Positions 26,597 through 35,953 are shown, numbered from the stretch's first letter. The stretch is 64,000 nucleotides of DNA from Sphingobacteriales bacterium 46-32 (GCA_001898485.1 MKTY01000020.1:930001-994000); one strand, 5' to 3'. Notes: generated by a model from the letters alone, not told the origin. Numbers and translations: made by a program.

Positions 26597-29092
26597 TTAT
26601 TTATTATGTCTATGCCTTATAAAAAATTTGTACAGTTCCATCCACATCACACCGGCAAAACCTACAGTCAGGCATAGCCAGAACTGGTTCATGCTAATGG
26701 GGGCCAGATGAAAAATGGTGCGCACAGCCGGTACGGTAAGCATTAGTACCAAAAGCAATGTAGCGGCCAGCAACACCACCGGAGCCAGGTTATTGCGATG
26801 CCTCAATGTATAAATAACACTATGTGTAAATGAGCGGTTGCTGAATGTAAGAAAGATATTACTGATGATGAGTGTAGAGAAAACCATGGTGCGTGTTTGC
26901 TCCAGTGTGGCCTGCTGCTGCATGTAATAGTAGTACAGGCCAAGCACAGCAGCGGTAATCATGAGTCCCTGCACAACACTTATTATCATTTCGCCACGGC
27001 TAAATAAACTACCAGCCGAAGATCTGGGTTGTTGCTGCATAATATCTGCCTCTACCGGTTCCCGTTCAAAAAATATAGAACAGGTAGGGCCCATGATCAG
27101 TTCTAGAAAAATGACATGGATAGGGGTGAAAATATTGGGAAAAGTCCACCCCAGGAGTGCGGGTAAAGCAGCGGTAAGAATAATGGGAATATGTATGGAA
27201 ATTATGTAGCGGATCGCCTTTTTAAGATTGCTGAAAATTTTTCGTCCTTCGCGTATGGCCAGGACCATTTTTCCGAGGTCATCGTCTGTAATAACGAGAT
27301 CTGCGGCCTGCCTCGCGATTTCGGTCCCCTTTTGTCCCAGTGCAATGCCAATATTGGCTGCTTTCAATGCGGGGCCATCATTTACACCATCGCCGGTCAT
27401 GGCTACAATGGCTGCATTTGCTTTGAGTGCTTCTATTACACGCAGTTTGGCTTCCGGAAACATGCGTGCAAAAAGCGTGTATTGATTTACTGCTTTCTGC
27501 AATTCTTTTTCATCCATCTGCAGTACCTGATCGCCCGTAATCATTTTATCAGTATTCCGTATTCCGATCTGGGTGGCAATATTGGCTGCTGTAGGTGCAT
27601 GATCGCCTGTCAGAATTTTAACATCAATATGTGCCGAATAAAACTTCCTGATCACTTCCGCCATGTTGACCCGTGGTGGATCATACAATGCAAGCAGTCC
27701 CTGAAACTGCCAGTTGTAATCATCCTGTTTTTCCGGATAAGGCGTTTCCACTTCTGCACTTGCAACGGCAATCACGCGATAGCCGTTTTTGGCCATATTC
27801 TCTATTTTTATCTCTATCTGCTGCTGCTGCTCTTCCGTCAATCCGCATACGCGCATCACCCGCTCTGCCGCTCCTTTTCCTGCTACCTTATTATTATCAT
27901 ATACGTGGGTCATCATTGGCGGACGCCCTTCCAGCGGATATTCATGGATCATTGAAGGCAGCGACGACTCTTTGTCCGGCAATTGCCCCCAGGCTTCCCA
28001 GATGGCTTTTTCCATGGCATCAAATGGTCTGCGTTCACTGGCCAGCACAGCGAAGTATAAAAGCGATGTGGCTGCCGTTGCGCTGGCAGGATCCCATTCG
28101 CCGGATTTTCCGGTTGTGAAATCATACCACTCCCTCAGCCGCATTTTATTTTCGGTAATGGTGCCGGTTTTATCCAGGCATACCACCGATACGGCGCCCA
28201 GGTTTTCAATTACCTGTGGACGGCGCGATATGATACCCAGCCGACTCATTTTATAGGAGCCCAGCGCCATAAAAGAAGAAAAAGCTACCGGTATCTCTTC
28301 GGGTATGGCCGACATGGCCAGGGTAAGTGCCAGTAATAAACTGTTTTGCCACTGCTGATCGTGCAGGTAATTGACCAGCAGGATGACGACAAATCCCGAT
28401 ATTCCGAAAATTGCAAGACGCCTTACCAGTGCGGAAGTCTGCTGCTGCAAAAGTGTGGGTGGCATTTCATAATTGCCCACCATCTTTCCCAGTTTTCCGA
28501 GTACGGTATTATTACCGGTAGCCGTCACCTCGGCCAGGCATTGCCCGCTATTGATGGTTGTGCCCTGGTACAAATGCCGCTGTTCTCCCTCACCTGATTT
28601 TTCTACGGGCAATGATTCGCCACTAATCACGGATTCGTTTACACTCAGGTCATGTTGCCGTACAATGTCGGCATCGGCCGGTACGGTCATTCCCTCTTCG
28701 ATCTGCAAGAGGTCGCCGGGAACAAGATTTTCTGCCGCTATGGATTGTAATTTTCCATCGCGTATGACATGTACATGCGGGGCAGTCAGCTGCTGCAGTG
28801 CTTCAATCGCATTGTTGCTGCGCAATTCCTGGTACAATGAAATAGCGGTCACTATCAGCATGGCGGCCAGCATGAGCAGGCCTTCGCTCATTTGTCCGAG
28901 TATAAAATAAAGCAGGCAGGCAATGCTGAGAAGAATGAACATGGGCTCCCTTACAATGCCCGCTATGATCTTTAGCAAGCCGCCGGACCCGGCTGTTTTG
29001 AATTTGTTGTAGCCAAATTGCTTAAGCCTGCTTTCAGCCTCTGTTTGTTTAAGTCCCTGCAGAGACCGGGCAAGCTGGGTAGAATCCTGCAT
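26597..29092 (-). CDS. P-type cation-transporting ATPase (P2-like)
   Basis: This is an 831-residue membrane pump. The N-terminal cation_ATPase_N part has the GLKQTEAESRLKQFGYNKF pattern. The actuator domain has SGES at 157-160. The ion-site helix M4 has PEEIP at 264-268. The phosphorylation motif DKTGT begins at D307. It also has GDGVND in the P domain and a six-helix C-terminal half. The PEEIP motif and overall order fit P2-type pumps (calcium or related divalent cations), but PEEIP differs from the PEGLP of SERCA, so the ion is uncertain. It lies downstream of the YtxH/holin-like genes on the same strand and may share their transcript. Pumps of this class (CtpF) are part of the DosR regulon in mycobacteria. 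Confidence 0.9.
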   Translation of the reverse strand: MQDSTQLARSLQGLKQTEAESRLKQFGYNKFKTAGSGGLLKIIAGIVREPMFILLSIACLLYFILGQMSEGLLMLAAMLIVTAISLYQELRSNNAIEALQQLTAPHVHVIRDGKLQSIAAENLVPGDLLQIEEGMTVPADADIVRQHDLSVNESVISGESLPVEKSGEGEQRHLYQGTTINSGQCLAEVTATGNNTVLGKLGKMVGNYEMPPTLLQQQTSALVRRLAIFGISGFVVILLVNYLHDQQWQNSLLLALTLAMSAIPEEIPVAFSSFMALGSYKMSRLGIISRRPQVIENLGAVSVVCLDKTGTITENKMRLREWYDFTTGKSGEWDPASATAATSLLYFAVLASERRPFDAMEKAIWEAWGQLPDKESSLPSMIHEYPLEGRPPMMTHVYDNNKVAGKGAAERVMRVCGLTEEQQQQIEIKIENMAKNGYRVIAVASAEVETPYPEKQDDYNWQFQGLLALYDPPRVNMAEVIRKFYSAHIDVKILTGDHAPTAANIATQIGIRNTDKMITGDQVLQMDEKELQKAVNQYTLFARMFPEAKLRVIEALKANAAIVAMTGDGVNDGPALKAANIGIALGQKGTEIARQAADLVITDDDLGKMVLAIREGRKIFSNLKKAIRYIISIHIPIILTAALPALLGWTFPNIFTPIHVIFLELIMGPTCSIFFEREPVEADIMQQQPRSSAGSLFSRGEMIISVVQGLMITAAVLGLYYYYMQQQATLEQTRTMVFSTLIISNIFLTFSNRSFTHSVIYTLRHRNNLAPVVLLAATLLLVLMLTVPAVRTIFHLAPISMNQFWLCLTVGFAGVMWMELYKFFIRHRHNK

Positions 29093-29148
29093 CGTGCCGG
29101 GTTGGTTAAATGAAAAATAGAGAAGTAAGTTACAAACTAGTTTGACAA

Positions 29149-29421
29149 TTATCCGGCTTTATGGTGCCGGTTAGCCAGCTTTTGCAAAAGCCAGGAGGCC
29201 AGTTTGCGATACATGAATTTACTCACACTCTCTTTCCCGGAGGATTTGCCTGTGAACTGCTTTTTTTCAAGTACGGAGCGAAGTATGCCAGACGGGCTTA
29301 GCACAGATTTTAATGCCTGCCACTCTTCCCGCAACTGGCCTTCCTGCTGCATGCGCAGTAGCTGCAGCCGTTGCTTTTCGGCCCTGAGCTGTGTAAGGCT
29401 ATTGATCTTTTTCATGGTCAT
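29149..29421 (-). CDS. Hypothetical cytosolic protein of the YtxH/holin-like trio
   Basis: This is a 90-residue basic, mostly helical protein (MTMKKINSLTQLRAEKQRLQ) with no membrane segment. A second in-frame ATG lies two codons later. The start overlaps the last 23 bases of the holin-like gene, which points to translational coupling. Its first half looks like a short coiled coil (QLRAEKQRLQLLRMQQEGQL). No family is recognised. The three-gene set with YtxH and DUF1469/holin-like proteins recurs in Bacteroidota from general knowledge of such clusters. Confidence 0.65.
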   Translation of the reverse strand: MTMKKINSLTQLRAEKQRLQLLRMQQEGQLREEWQALKSVLSPSGILRSVLEKKQFTGKSSGKESVSKFMYRKLASWLLQKLANRHHKAG

Positions 29422-29758
29422 TAAAAAACAGCCGGAGCATTGCATTCATTACAGGCAGACGAATAAGTCTTTGGCGAGCTTTCCAGACAACGAAGCCAAT
29501 AAGCAGCCAGAGAACGGCCATCAGCAATAAAGCCAGCCAGTAGCTGCCTACCACTGGGGCAAGTGCCAGCGCTGCTGCTATACCGGCAAAGAGGAAAAAG
29601 AAAGCCAGGATCATGGCTACAAAGAAAGCTGCAGCCATATTTGCTATGGCAGCAGAACTTTTTTCTGCTACGGAAAGTTTTACACTCTCGATGCGGGTGT
29701 CTGCATATTGATGCAGCGTGTCTGCCAGCTTCTCTGCTGCGGAAAAAATCTTTTCCAT
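29399..29758 (-). CDS. Phage-holin-family-like membrane protein (Phage_holin_3_6/DUF1469 type)
   Basis: This is a 119-residue protein. An amphipathic N-terminal helix (KLADTLHQYADTRIESVKLSV) is followed by two strongly hydrophobic helices at about 40-63 and 70-92, then a basic tail. This is the layout of the actinobacterial holin-X/DUF1469 family. Despite the name, chromosomal copies in such operons are generally stress-related envelope proteins, not phage lysis factors, and no phage genes are nearby. It lies between the YtxH gene (23 bp upstream) and an overlapping hypothetical gene. Confidence 0.8.
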   Translation of the reverse strand: MEKIFSAAEKLADTLHQYADTRIESVKLSVAEKSSAAIANMAAAFFVAMILAFFFLFAGIAAALALAPVVGSYWLALLLMAVLWLLIGFVVWKARQRLIRLPVMNAMLRLFFNDHEKDQ

Positions 29759-29781
29759 ATTCTTGCTTTATAACACCTGCC

Positions 29782-29997
29782 TTAAACCATCTCCTGAACC
29801 TTATCTTTTACAGCCTGTTCAAACTGTTCTTTAAGATCATCAAATTTTTGGCGGCCTTTGGCAAACTGATCTTTCATGCCTTCGGCCATTTTGCGACGTG
29901 TTTCGCTTCCCTTATCGGGAGCCAGTAAGATACCTGCTATTGCTCCGGCCAGTGCACCGGCAGCAAATGCCAGGATAATTTTGCCTGTATCATTCAT
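29782..29997 (-). CDS. YtxH-domain protein
   Basis: This is a 71-residue protein. A glycine/alanine-rich membrane helix (IILAFAAGALAGAIAGILLAP) is followed by DKGSETRR and a charged helical tail (KFDDLKEQFEQAVKDKVQ), the classic YtxH pattern. The family is linked to general stress response in Gram-positives and is common in Bacteroidota envelope-stress operons. It is the first gene of the trio leading to the P-type ATPase. Confidence 0.88.
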   Translation of the reverse strand: MNDTGKIILAFAAGALAGAIAGILLAPDKGSETRRKMAEGMKDQFAKGRQKFDDLKEQFEQAVKDKVQEMV

Positions 29998-30078
29998 AAC
30001 AAATTATTTTAGACCGGTAAGATAGTTGCTTTGTACAACCCTGCGTCTGACGCACCTCAACAGCACCGCTGATAGTCA

Positions 30079-32463
30079 TCAGGATTTTACAACTGCCAGG
30101 TCTTTCTCTGCATCTGTTATATGCTGAAGGCCTTCCAAAAAAGCATCGGGATTAAAAGAAATGCTGTTAATGCCTTCATGAACCAGAAAATGTGCATAGG
30201 CCGGGTAATCGCTCGGAGCCTGTCCGCAAAGGCCGATAGGAATACCGGCCTCACGTGCTTTATGAATAGCTTCGGCAATAAGTGTACGTGCAGCCTCATT
30301 GCGTTCATCAAACAAAGAACTGATTACTGCCGAATCGCGGTCGATGCCCAGTGTGAGCTGTGTGAGGTCGTTTGACCCGATCGAAAACCCATCAAAGATT
30401 TCGGCAAACTGGCTGGCCAGTATCACATTGCTGGGTATTTCCACCATTACATAAACCTCCAGGCCATTTTTGTGTTGTACCAGTCCAAAAGACTGCATGG
30501 TATCAATTACCTGCCGACCTTCTTCGGGCGTACGGCAAAACGGGATCATTACTTTTACGTTGGTGAGTCCCATTTCATCTCTGACACGACTAATGGCAGC
30601 ACACTCCAGCCTGAATCCTTCCCGATACCGCTCGTGATAATAACGTGACGCCCCTCTGAAGCCAAGCATGGGATTTTCTTCTGAAGGCTCAAAGGCACGA
30701 CCGCCTGTAAGGTTGGCATATTCATTTGTTTTGAAATCGCTCATGCGTACAATTACCGGACGCGGATAGAATGCGGCGGCCATTGTGCCGATAGCCTGAG
30801 CCAGCCTGTCAATAAAAAATTCTTTTTTATCTGAATAAGGACGTACAATACGCTCAATAGCGGCCTGATCATTTTCACTTAGCTGATTAAAATGTACAAG
30901 CGCCATGGGGTGTACCTGTATGGAGTGTGTGATGGCAAATTCCATTCGCATAAGACCAACGCCGTCTGATGGATAGAAGGAAAGCTGAAAAGCCTTATCG
31001 GGGTCGCCGGCTATGAGCATGGCTGCAGTATGTGCTGGCCGGCTAACCGCTGAGAAGTCGGTACGCATTATTTCAAAATTGATCTGACCCCTGTACACCC
31101 GGCCGGTTTTTCCTTCTGCACAGGAGATTGTAACCCATTCCCCTTCTTTGATCACAGAGGTAGCATTGTTGCAGCCAACAATAGCGGGTACACCCAGCTC
31201 TCGGGCTACTATAGAAGCATGGCTGGTGCGTCCGCCTTTATTGGTAATAATGCCTCCGGCCTGTTTCAGCAGCGGATCCCAGTCGGGGCTGGTCAGATCT
31301 GTTACCACAATATCGCCTGGTTGCAGCCGGTCTGCCTCGGCAGGTGATTGCAGAATGCGTGCTATGCCAGTGGCAATATGGTTGCCGATGGCCTGACCCT
31401 GTACCAGTACTTCGCCGGTACTTTTCAACCGGTATTCTTCCAGCTGCAATCCTTTTTCGCGGGCATGCACGGTTTCGGGCCGGGCCTGGATGATATACAG
31501 CTTACCCGTTTGCCCATCTTTCGCCCATTCAATATCCATGGGTTTGCCATAATGTTTTTCTATGATTACACCCCAGCGGGCGAGGTCAGTTACTTCCTGA
31601 TCAGTAAGTACATACTGCGCTCTTTTTTCCGGTGTCGTATCAATATTCACTACAGCCGCTTCTGGTGTAGTACCATAGATCATTGTTTTTGCCTTTTCTC
31701 CCAGTCGTCGTTGCACTATGGGCTGATATCCCTTTTGCAGCATGGGTTTGAATACCCAGTATTCATCTGGCGTAACGGTGCCCTGTACAATGTTTTCGCC
31801 AAGTCCCCATACACTGCTGATATGAACAATATTGGCAAAACCCGATTCGGGTTCGAGCGTAAATAAAACACCAGAACCAGCCAGGTCTGAGCGCACCATA
31901 CGCTGCACGCCTACCGACAGGGCAACTTTGGAGTGTTCAAAGCCCTTATCCTCCCGGTACTTAATAGCCCTGTCTGTATATAAAGAAGCATAACAATCCT
32001 GTACGGCCCGCAATAATGCCGGTGCACCGCTTATGTTAAGATAAGACTCATGCTGTCCGGCAAAGCTGGCTGTAGGCAGGTCTTCTGCAGTTGCGCTACT
32101 GCGTACGGCCACTGCAAGACGTGCATCTGGCTGCAGCTGACGATACGCGTCAAGTATTGCGTCCTGCAGGTTTTGTGGCAAACGTGCCGCCAGCATCAAC
32201 TGTCGGGCACGGGCGCCAATGGTGCGGAGGTTGGCATATGTTGTCTTATCCAGCTCCTGCATTAATTGCTGCAGTGGCTTATGCAACTGATTGTGCGTTA
32301 AAAAATCTTCGAACGCTTCTGCCGTTACTGCATAGCCTTCCGGTACGGGAATATTCCGGGAGGCCAGCTGGCTGATCATTTCTCCGAGGGAAGCGTTCTT
32401 GCCGCCTACAGCCGGTATATCTGAAAGGCCAATAGTATTGAACGATCGAATATAAACAGACAT
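30079..32463 (-). CDS. ppsA: Phosphoenolpyruvate synthase
   Basis: This is a 794-residue enzyme converting pyruvate and ATP to PEP, AMP and phosphate. The N-terminal ATP-binding domain begins with IPAVGGKNASLGEM and has RSSATAEDLPTASFAGQHES at about 121-140. The central phosphohistidine domain has the catalytic H415 in GGRTSHASIVARELG. The C-terminal TIM barrel has RMSDFKTNEY, MIPFCRTPEEG and the catalytic Cys in GLCGQAPSDYP. Size and domain order are standard for PpsA. It starts 10 bp after the universal stress protein gene and is co-transcribed with it. The reaction is reversible in energy, and PpsA is often induced with Usp genes in low-energy or low-oxygen states. Confidence 0.95.
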   Translation of the reverse strand: MSVYIRSFNTIGLSDIPAVGGKNASLGEMISQLASRNIPVPEGYAVTAEAFEDFLTHNQLHKPLQQLMQELDKTTYANLRTIGARARQLMLAARLPQNLQDAILDAYRQLQPDARLAVAVRSSATAEDLPTASFAGQHESYLNISGAPALLRAVQDCYASLYTDRAIKYREDKGFEHSKVALSVGVQRMVRSDLAGSGVLFTLEPESGFANIVHISSVWGLGENIVQGTVTPDEYWVFKPMLQKGYQPIVQRRLGEKAKTMIYGTTPEAAVVNIDTTPEKRAQYVLTDQEVTDLARWGVIIEKHYGKPMDIEWAKDGQTGKLYIIQARPETVHAREKGLQLEEYRLKSTGEVLVQGQAIGNHIATGIARILQSPAEADRLQPGDIVVTDLTSPDWDPLLKQAGGIITNKGGRTSHASIVARELGVPAIVGCNNATSVIKEGEWVTISCAEGKTGRVYRGQINFEIMRTDFSAVSRPAHTAAMLIAGDPDKAFQLSFYPSDGVGLMRMEFAITHSIQVHPMALVHFNQLSENDQAAIERIVRPYSDKKEFFIDRLAQAIGTMAAAFYPRPVIVRMSDFKTNEYANLTGGRAFEPSEENPMLGFRGASRYYHERYREGFRLECAAISRVRDEMGLTNVKVMIPFCRTPEEGRQVIDTMQSFGLVQHKNGLEVYVMVEIPSNVILASQFAEIFDGFSIGSNDLTQLTLGIDRDSAVISSLFDERNEAARTLIAEAIHKAREAGIPIGLCGQAPSDYPAYAHFLVHEGINSISFNPDAFLEGLQHITDAEKDLAVVKS

Positions 32464-32472
32464 GGTATTGAT

Positions 32473-33300
32473 TTAATCGTGAAAAAACAAGACAGGTATA
32501 TTGCTGTGAAGCGCCAGGGCCCGGGTATGCCCGGGAAAGAACAGCTGTTTAAAAAAATTGCGCCGGTGCGGAAAAACAATCAGCATATCCAGCTGATATT
32601 TCTCTGCATACCGGCAAAGCCCCTCTTCCACATTTTCCTGGTATAGATAATGGTACTCGGGATCCATTTCTTTCAATATTTCAGACAACCAGCCGGCCTC
32701 TTCTTTTCGCTCTCCGGCCAGCGGTGCGCCAGGTACGATGCTGATATGAAATACATAGAGGGCGGCGTGAAACTGCTGTTGCAGCCGCTTTATAAAATCA
32801 ACTGGTATGGTTTTTATCACCTCGTTGAGTTCAATACCCAGGCCAATTCTTTTAAGTTTCGAATAGCGGCAATCTGCAGGCACTACTATAACCGGGTATC
32901 GGCTCTGCTTGGCAGCAGCCAGGGTATGGCTACCGGTAAGCAGGCGCTGCAAAGCCCCTTCGTGCTCGGGGCCCATTACTATGGCATAAGGATCTATTTT
33001 GCCAGCCAGGCTTTCTATCTCGAGCAATACATCGCCCTGACTTATTTGTGTATGGATACGGATACTGTCGTGCGTGTGCTGCAGCAGCTTTTCTTTCAGT
33101 TCCTTCATGCGCTTTACTGCCCGTTCGTGCATATCCTGAATCATAGAAACCGGTGGCGGTACTTCGCTATAGGAAGCCGGCAGGGGACTTACATGCAACA
33201 CATATAATTCAGCGCCGGATACACAGGCCAGATCGGCCGCCCAGGTCACTGCATTTACAGAGGGGTCAGAAAAATCGGTAGGAGCCAGTATTTTTTGCAT
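32473..33300 (-). CDS. Universal stress protein, two UspA domains
   Basis: This is a 275-residue tandem UspA protein. The first domain runs MQKILAPTDFSDPSVNAVTWAADLA to VMGPEHEGALQRLLTGSHTLAAAKQSRYPVIVVPA, read as pieces, with an ATP-site-like G-x2-G-x9-G-S/T loop partly kept (GPEHEGALQRLLTGS). The second domain (about 145-275) is more divergent and ends HSNIPVLFFHD. Usp proteins bind ATP or AMP and promote survival in starvation or hypoxia. It lies between the baeRF-like gene and ppsA on one strand, with gaps of 39 and 9 bp, so these three form an operon. Confidence 0.9.
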   Translation of the reverse strand: MQKILAPTDFSDPSVNAVTWAADLACVSGAELYVLHVSPLPASYSEVPPPVSMIQDMHERAVKRMKELKEKLLQHTHDSIRIHTQISQGDVLLEIESLAGKIDPYAIVMGPEHEGALQRLLTGSHTLAAAKQSRYPVIVVPADCRYSKLKRIGLGIELNEVIKTIPVDFIKRLQQQFHAALYVFHISIVPGAPLAGERKEEAGWLSEILKEMDPEYHYLYQENVEEGLCRYAEKYQLDMLIVFPHRRNFFKQLFFPGHTRALALHSNIPVLFFHD

Positions 33301-33339
33301 AACCAGAGTTTTATAGCCGGCCGGTAGGCGCCGGGCAGA

Positions 33340-34437
33340 TCAGTAGTACTGAATAAGGGCAATCCGCTCATAGCCGGTCATTACACCGGGATCAACAAAT
33401 TCTACATCGCCGCCACCTTCGAGCACTTTTTCAATAATGTCGTCTACGGCATCTTTTATATAAGAAAACGGGTGATAGACGCCATTAACATCCATGACAG
33501 GAGCCTCGCGCTCACGGTCGCTGGTAGGATACATATAATCTTTTTCTACCACAAGCAGGCGCCCCTTATGCTGCTGAGCTGCCTGCCATACATCTTTGAT
33601 GCCGACAGCCAGTTTTTGCGAACCTGCGGCTTCTTCGAGATGATGCATGATATCTGCCTGCAGCACTTTACTCCAGTCGGCCACAAACGGCTGCAATGCA
33701 TGTTTGAGAAACTCGGGTGCAACCTGTTCGTAATTGCCGTGTATATAATCAATGACCAGGTGGCCATGGCGTGTTAGTTTTTTAAAATGACCCATCATTC
33801 TTTCGGATCCCATTACAAACAATGGCAGTGGGTACGCGTGCAAAACAAGGTCGAGTGAGTTATCGATATGGCGCAGAAATTTTTCCATCAGCACTTCCTG
33901 CCGGGCCGAAGGATCAGAAAAATTGGCTACCCGCTCAGGTGCATCATTTTCAAAGGCGGAGGCCGGCTGTGGGGTATCGCTGAGTATACGCACGAAACTG
34001 CGTGTATTGCCTACAAACATCCGGCTTTCGTTGCCGCCCAGCACCAGTACCAGGTATTTGTGAATCTGTTTTTTACTATATACCAGATCGCGGATTTCGA
34101 ACGAGTCATCCACAATCACGCGCTCTTCCACCGGAATGTCGAGGTATAATACTTTCTCAAATATGGGCGATACATAGAGTGCTATACTTTTCTTATGTGT
34201 GTTGAAGTTTAGCTGCTTTATGAGCCTGCGCAGCTTCAGCATCACCGGGTCAGCAACCATGGCACTATACTGCTGCTGCAGCTGGCGTTGCACCTTATTG
34301 GCCGCCAGTTCGAGTGCATGCGTTAGCTCTGCCTTCAAACTCATTTTAGGCTCAAACGGCAATATGATGGATATAGCCGGCCGGTAATGCGCTGTATTCA
34401 GCACCTCATTGATTTCGGGAGAAAGAACTGGTTTCAT
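33340..34437 (-). CDS. baeRF-type protein (bacterial relative of archaeal/eukaryotic release factor 1)
   Basis: This is a 365-residue soluble protein. The order of strands resembles the baeRF family: ISIILPFEP near 22-30, SIALYVSPIFEKVLYLDIPVEERVIV near 84-109, and a middle eRF1-like domain. The end VYHPFSYIKDAVDDIIEKVLEGGGDVEFVD, then TGYERIALIQYY, matches the eRF1_3-like C-terminal domain in which a GG turn precedes the last strand. Such proteins are thought to act on ribosomes, perhaps in rescue or hibernation, but the biochemistry is unproven. It heads an operon with a universal stress protein and PEP synthase, which supports a role in dormant ribosomes. The family call is by pattern, not by search. 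Confidence 0.68.
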   Translation of the reverse strand: MKPVLSPEINEVLNTAHYRPAISIILPFEPKMSLKAELTHALELAANKVQRQLQQQYSAMVADPVMLKLRRLIKQLNFNTHKKSIALYVSPIFEKVLYLDIPVEERVIVDDSFEIRDLVYSKKQIHKYLVLVLGGNESRMFVGNTRSFVRILSDTPQPASAFENDAPERVANFSDPSARQEVLMEKFLRHIDNSLDLVLHAYPLPLFVMGSERMMGHFKKLTRHGHLVIDYIHGNYEQVAPEFLKHALQPFVADWSKVLQADIMHHLEEAAGSQKLAVGIKDVWQAAQQHKGRLLVVEKDYMYPTSDREREAPVMDVNGVYHPFSYIKDAVDDIIEKVLEGGGDVEFVDPGVMTGYERIALIQYY

Positions 34438-34524
34438 TGCGCTGGATTTAAGGTTTCGAAGCTACCCCCTTCGAGTAGCAAAAAATCCTGATACCCGTCA
34501 CAAAAAGCTTTGATTGTACTCATA

Positions 34525-34560
34525 TATGCCAGCCGGATTATGAAGTACCCGGCCGGCATA
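34525..34560. terminator. Hairpin between the universal stress and baeRF-like genes
   Basis: TATGCC-A-GCCGG at 34525-34536 pairs with CCGGC-C-GGCATA at 34549-34560, with one mismatch. It lies 6 bp after the stop of the universal stress gene ending at 34566. It has no T-run, so it may weaken rather than stop transcription into the next gene. Confidence 0.5.
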
Positions 34561-34565
34561 CTGGT

Positions 34566-35405
34566 CTATTTATTATGAGCAATGAATAAGGGTAGTTTCA
34601 GTCCGCGCATTAACGTATCTGCCATACTTTCTCTAAACCAGCGGCTGACGGTACCGCGTCTGTATGCGCCCAGGACGACCAGTGTCTGGTCACCGGCTTT
34701 CTGTAAGTGCTTAATAATCTGTTCTTCTGCATTTCCCTTTAACACAGTAAACCGTGCGGAAGGAAAATGTCTTTTCATCAACTCTTTCATGAGTTTATTA
34801 TCTGGCAGGTGGTGGCCGCCTTTTCCGGTATTGACAGACAGTACTTCTGTTTCCAGCTCTTTGAGTTCGGGCAGCAGGTAACTGAACATTTTAATAGCAT
34901 GTACTGATGATGGCTCACCATCATACAGTAATACGAGTTTTTTAAACGGTTTAAACCTTGTTGGCGTCAGCAATACCGGGCACTGGGTGTCTGTAAGCAG
35001 ATCACGGATAAATCTTGTTGGCGGTTTTTCTGCATAGTGAGTAAGCGTTTCTTTTGCATCTATCAGCATAAGATCGGCATAGATGCTTTCATGTTTTATT
35101 TCCTGGATGGCAATACGTCTGTTGTGATGCAGTGAATATACAATGCCTGCTTCGCGGCATGCCTTTTCGAAGGCTACAGCAGCTGCATCGCGCGTAAGGC
35201 GGTCTTTTTCTTCAAATTTTTTAACCCGCGCATCGGTAGCGCCTTCCTTTACGACCAGGTCATAGATCTTATAGCTGGTATAAGTAGGATCGTCCATAAA
35301 AGCGCCTACGAGGTGGGCTTTACTCAGACCGGACAAATAAAGTGCGTAATCGCGCGTGCCGGTGGAAAACTTCAGTCCGTCGAAAGCGGCTACCATTTTT
35401 TTCAT
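34566..35405 (-). CDS. Universal stress protein
   Basis: This is a 279-residue protein. I chose ATG 35405 (MKKMVAAFDGLKFSTGTRDY), which matches a Usp start; the longer frame adds 14 residues before it. The first half is a divergent Usp fold. The second half starts KLVLLYDGEPSSVHAIKMF and ends GAYRRGTVSRWFRESMADTLMRGLKLPLFIAH, read as pieces, which keeps a Usp-like nucleotide loop with Arg in place of some Gly. It has its own promoter with a TAnnTTTG element and a symmetrical site shared with the TPR kinase gene. It is the first gene of the minus-strand stress block. Confidence 0.88.
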   Translation of the reverse strand: MKKMVAAFDGLKFSTGTRDYALYLSGLSKAHLVGAFMDDPTYTSYKIYDLVVKEGATDARVKKFEEKDRLTRDAAAVAFEKACREAGIVYSLHHNRRIAIQEIKHESIYADLMLIDAKETLTHYAEKPPTRFIRDLLTDTQCPVLLTPTRFKPFKKLVLLYDGEPSSVHAIKMFSYLLPELKELETEVLSVNTGKGGHHLPDNKLMKELMKRHFPSARFTVLKGNAEEQIIKHLQKAGDQTLVVLGAYRRGTVSRWFRESMADTLMRGLKLPLFIAHNK

Positions 35406-35432
35406 ACGTATAAATTTTGGGTAAACAGGTGC

Positions 35433-35452
35433 TGGTTTGGTCTCCAAAACTA
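35433..35452 (-). promoter_or_regulatory. -7 element and dyad upstream of the universal stress gene
   Basis: On the minus strand TAGTTTTG (35452-35445) matches TAnnTTTG. It is directly followed by the dyad TTTGG-AGA-CCAAA. The 16 bases at 35433-35448 are identical to 59787-59802 upstream of the TPR histidine kinase gene. The leader is about 30-40 bases. Confidence 0.5.
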
Positions 35453-35517
35453 TTGGCTAAGCAGGCCGGGGGGCATGATGCATATTAGCCGTGCCGCTGA
35501 TTATGGTCAAGCCATTA

Positions 35518-35775
35518 TTATGCCCATCTGAAGATTTCTTCAAGTTTTCGTACAATTTCAGATCTGACCGATCCATCATCGGGCCGCTGATGGCCGGCCG
35601 GACTCAGCAGGTAATAGCGGCGGTCGGCGTCTGGTACAAAGATGGCGTCTTCGTTATCTATCCGCACCACAATGTAATGACGGTAGCCAGTCCGTCTCAA
35701 TTCGGAAACAAACTGTTTTTGTACTCCTTCATGAAATATGATGAGCGTAAATATTTTGATCACTGTGTTGGGCAT
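35518..35775 (-). CDS. Small hypothetical protein
   Basis: This is an 85-residue protein. The N-terminal half resembles a small alpha/beta fold (VIKIFTLIIFHEGVQKQFVSELRRTGYRHYIVVRID) when read as pieces, and the rest is charged, ending VRKLEEIFRWA. No family is recognised. Position between the universal stress gene and a divergent promoter suggests it is real and may belong to the same stress block. Confidence 0.5.
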   Translation of the reverse strand: MPNTVIKIFTLIIFHEGVQKQFVSELRRTGYRHYIVVRIDNEDAIFVPDADRRYYLLSPAGHQRPDDGSVRSEIVRKLEEIFRWA

Positions 35776-35953
35776 AGGTCACTGAAAGCGGAATGCAGTT
35801 TACGGATATAAACGCCGTGTTGCAAAGAGAAAAAACTCGTTTCTGGATGTTTTTTAACCATTAAAAACGGGTGAAAAAACATCTTTTTGGCGTTAAAAAA
35901 CCTTCGGTACCGGTCTGCGTTCGTTTCCCTCACTTGTTTGTAGCTTTATTTGT

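Noticed and set aside
29399-29758. Phage holin as a sign of a prophage
   Set aside because: Chromosomal DUF1469/holin-like genes next to YtxH are common in Bacteroidota, and no phage structural, lysis or integration genes are in the window.
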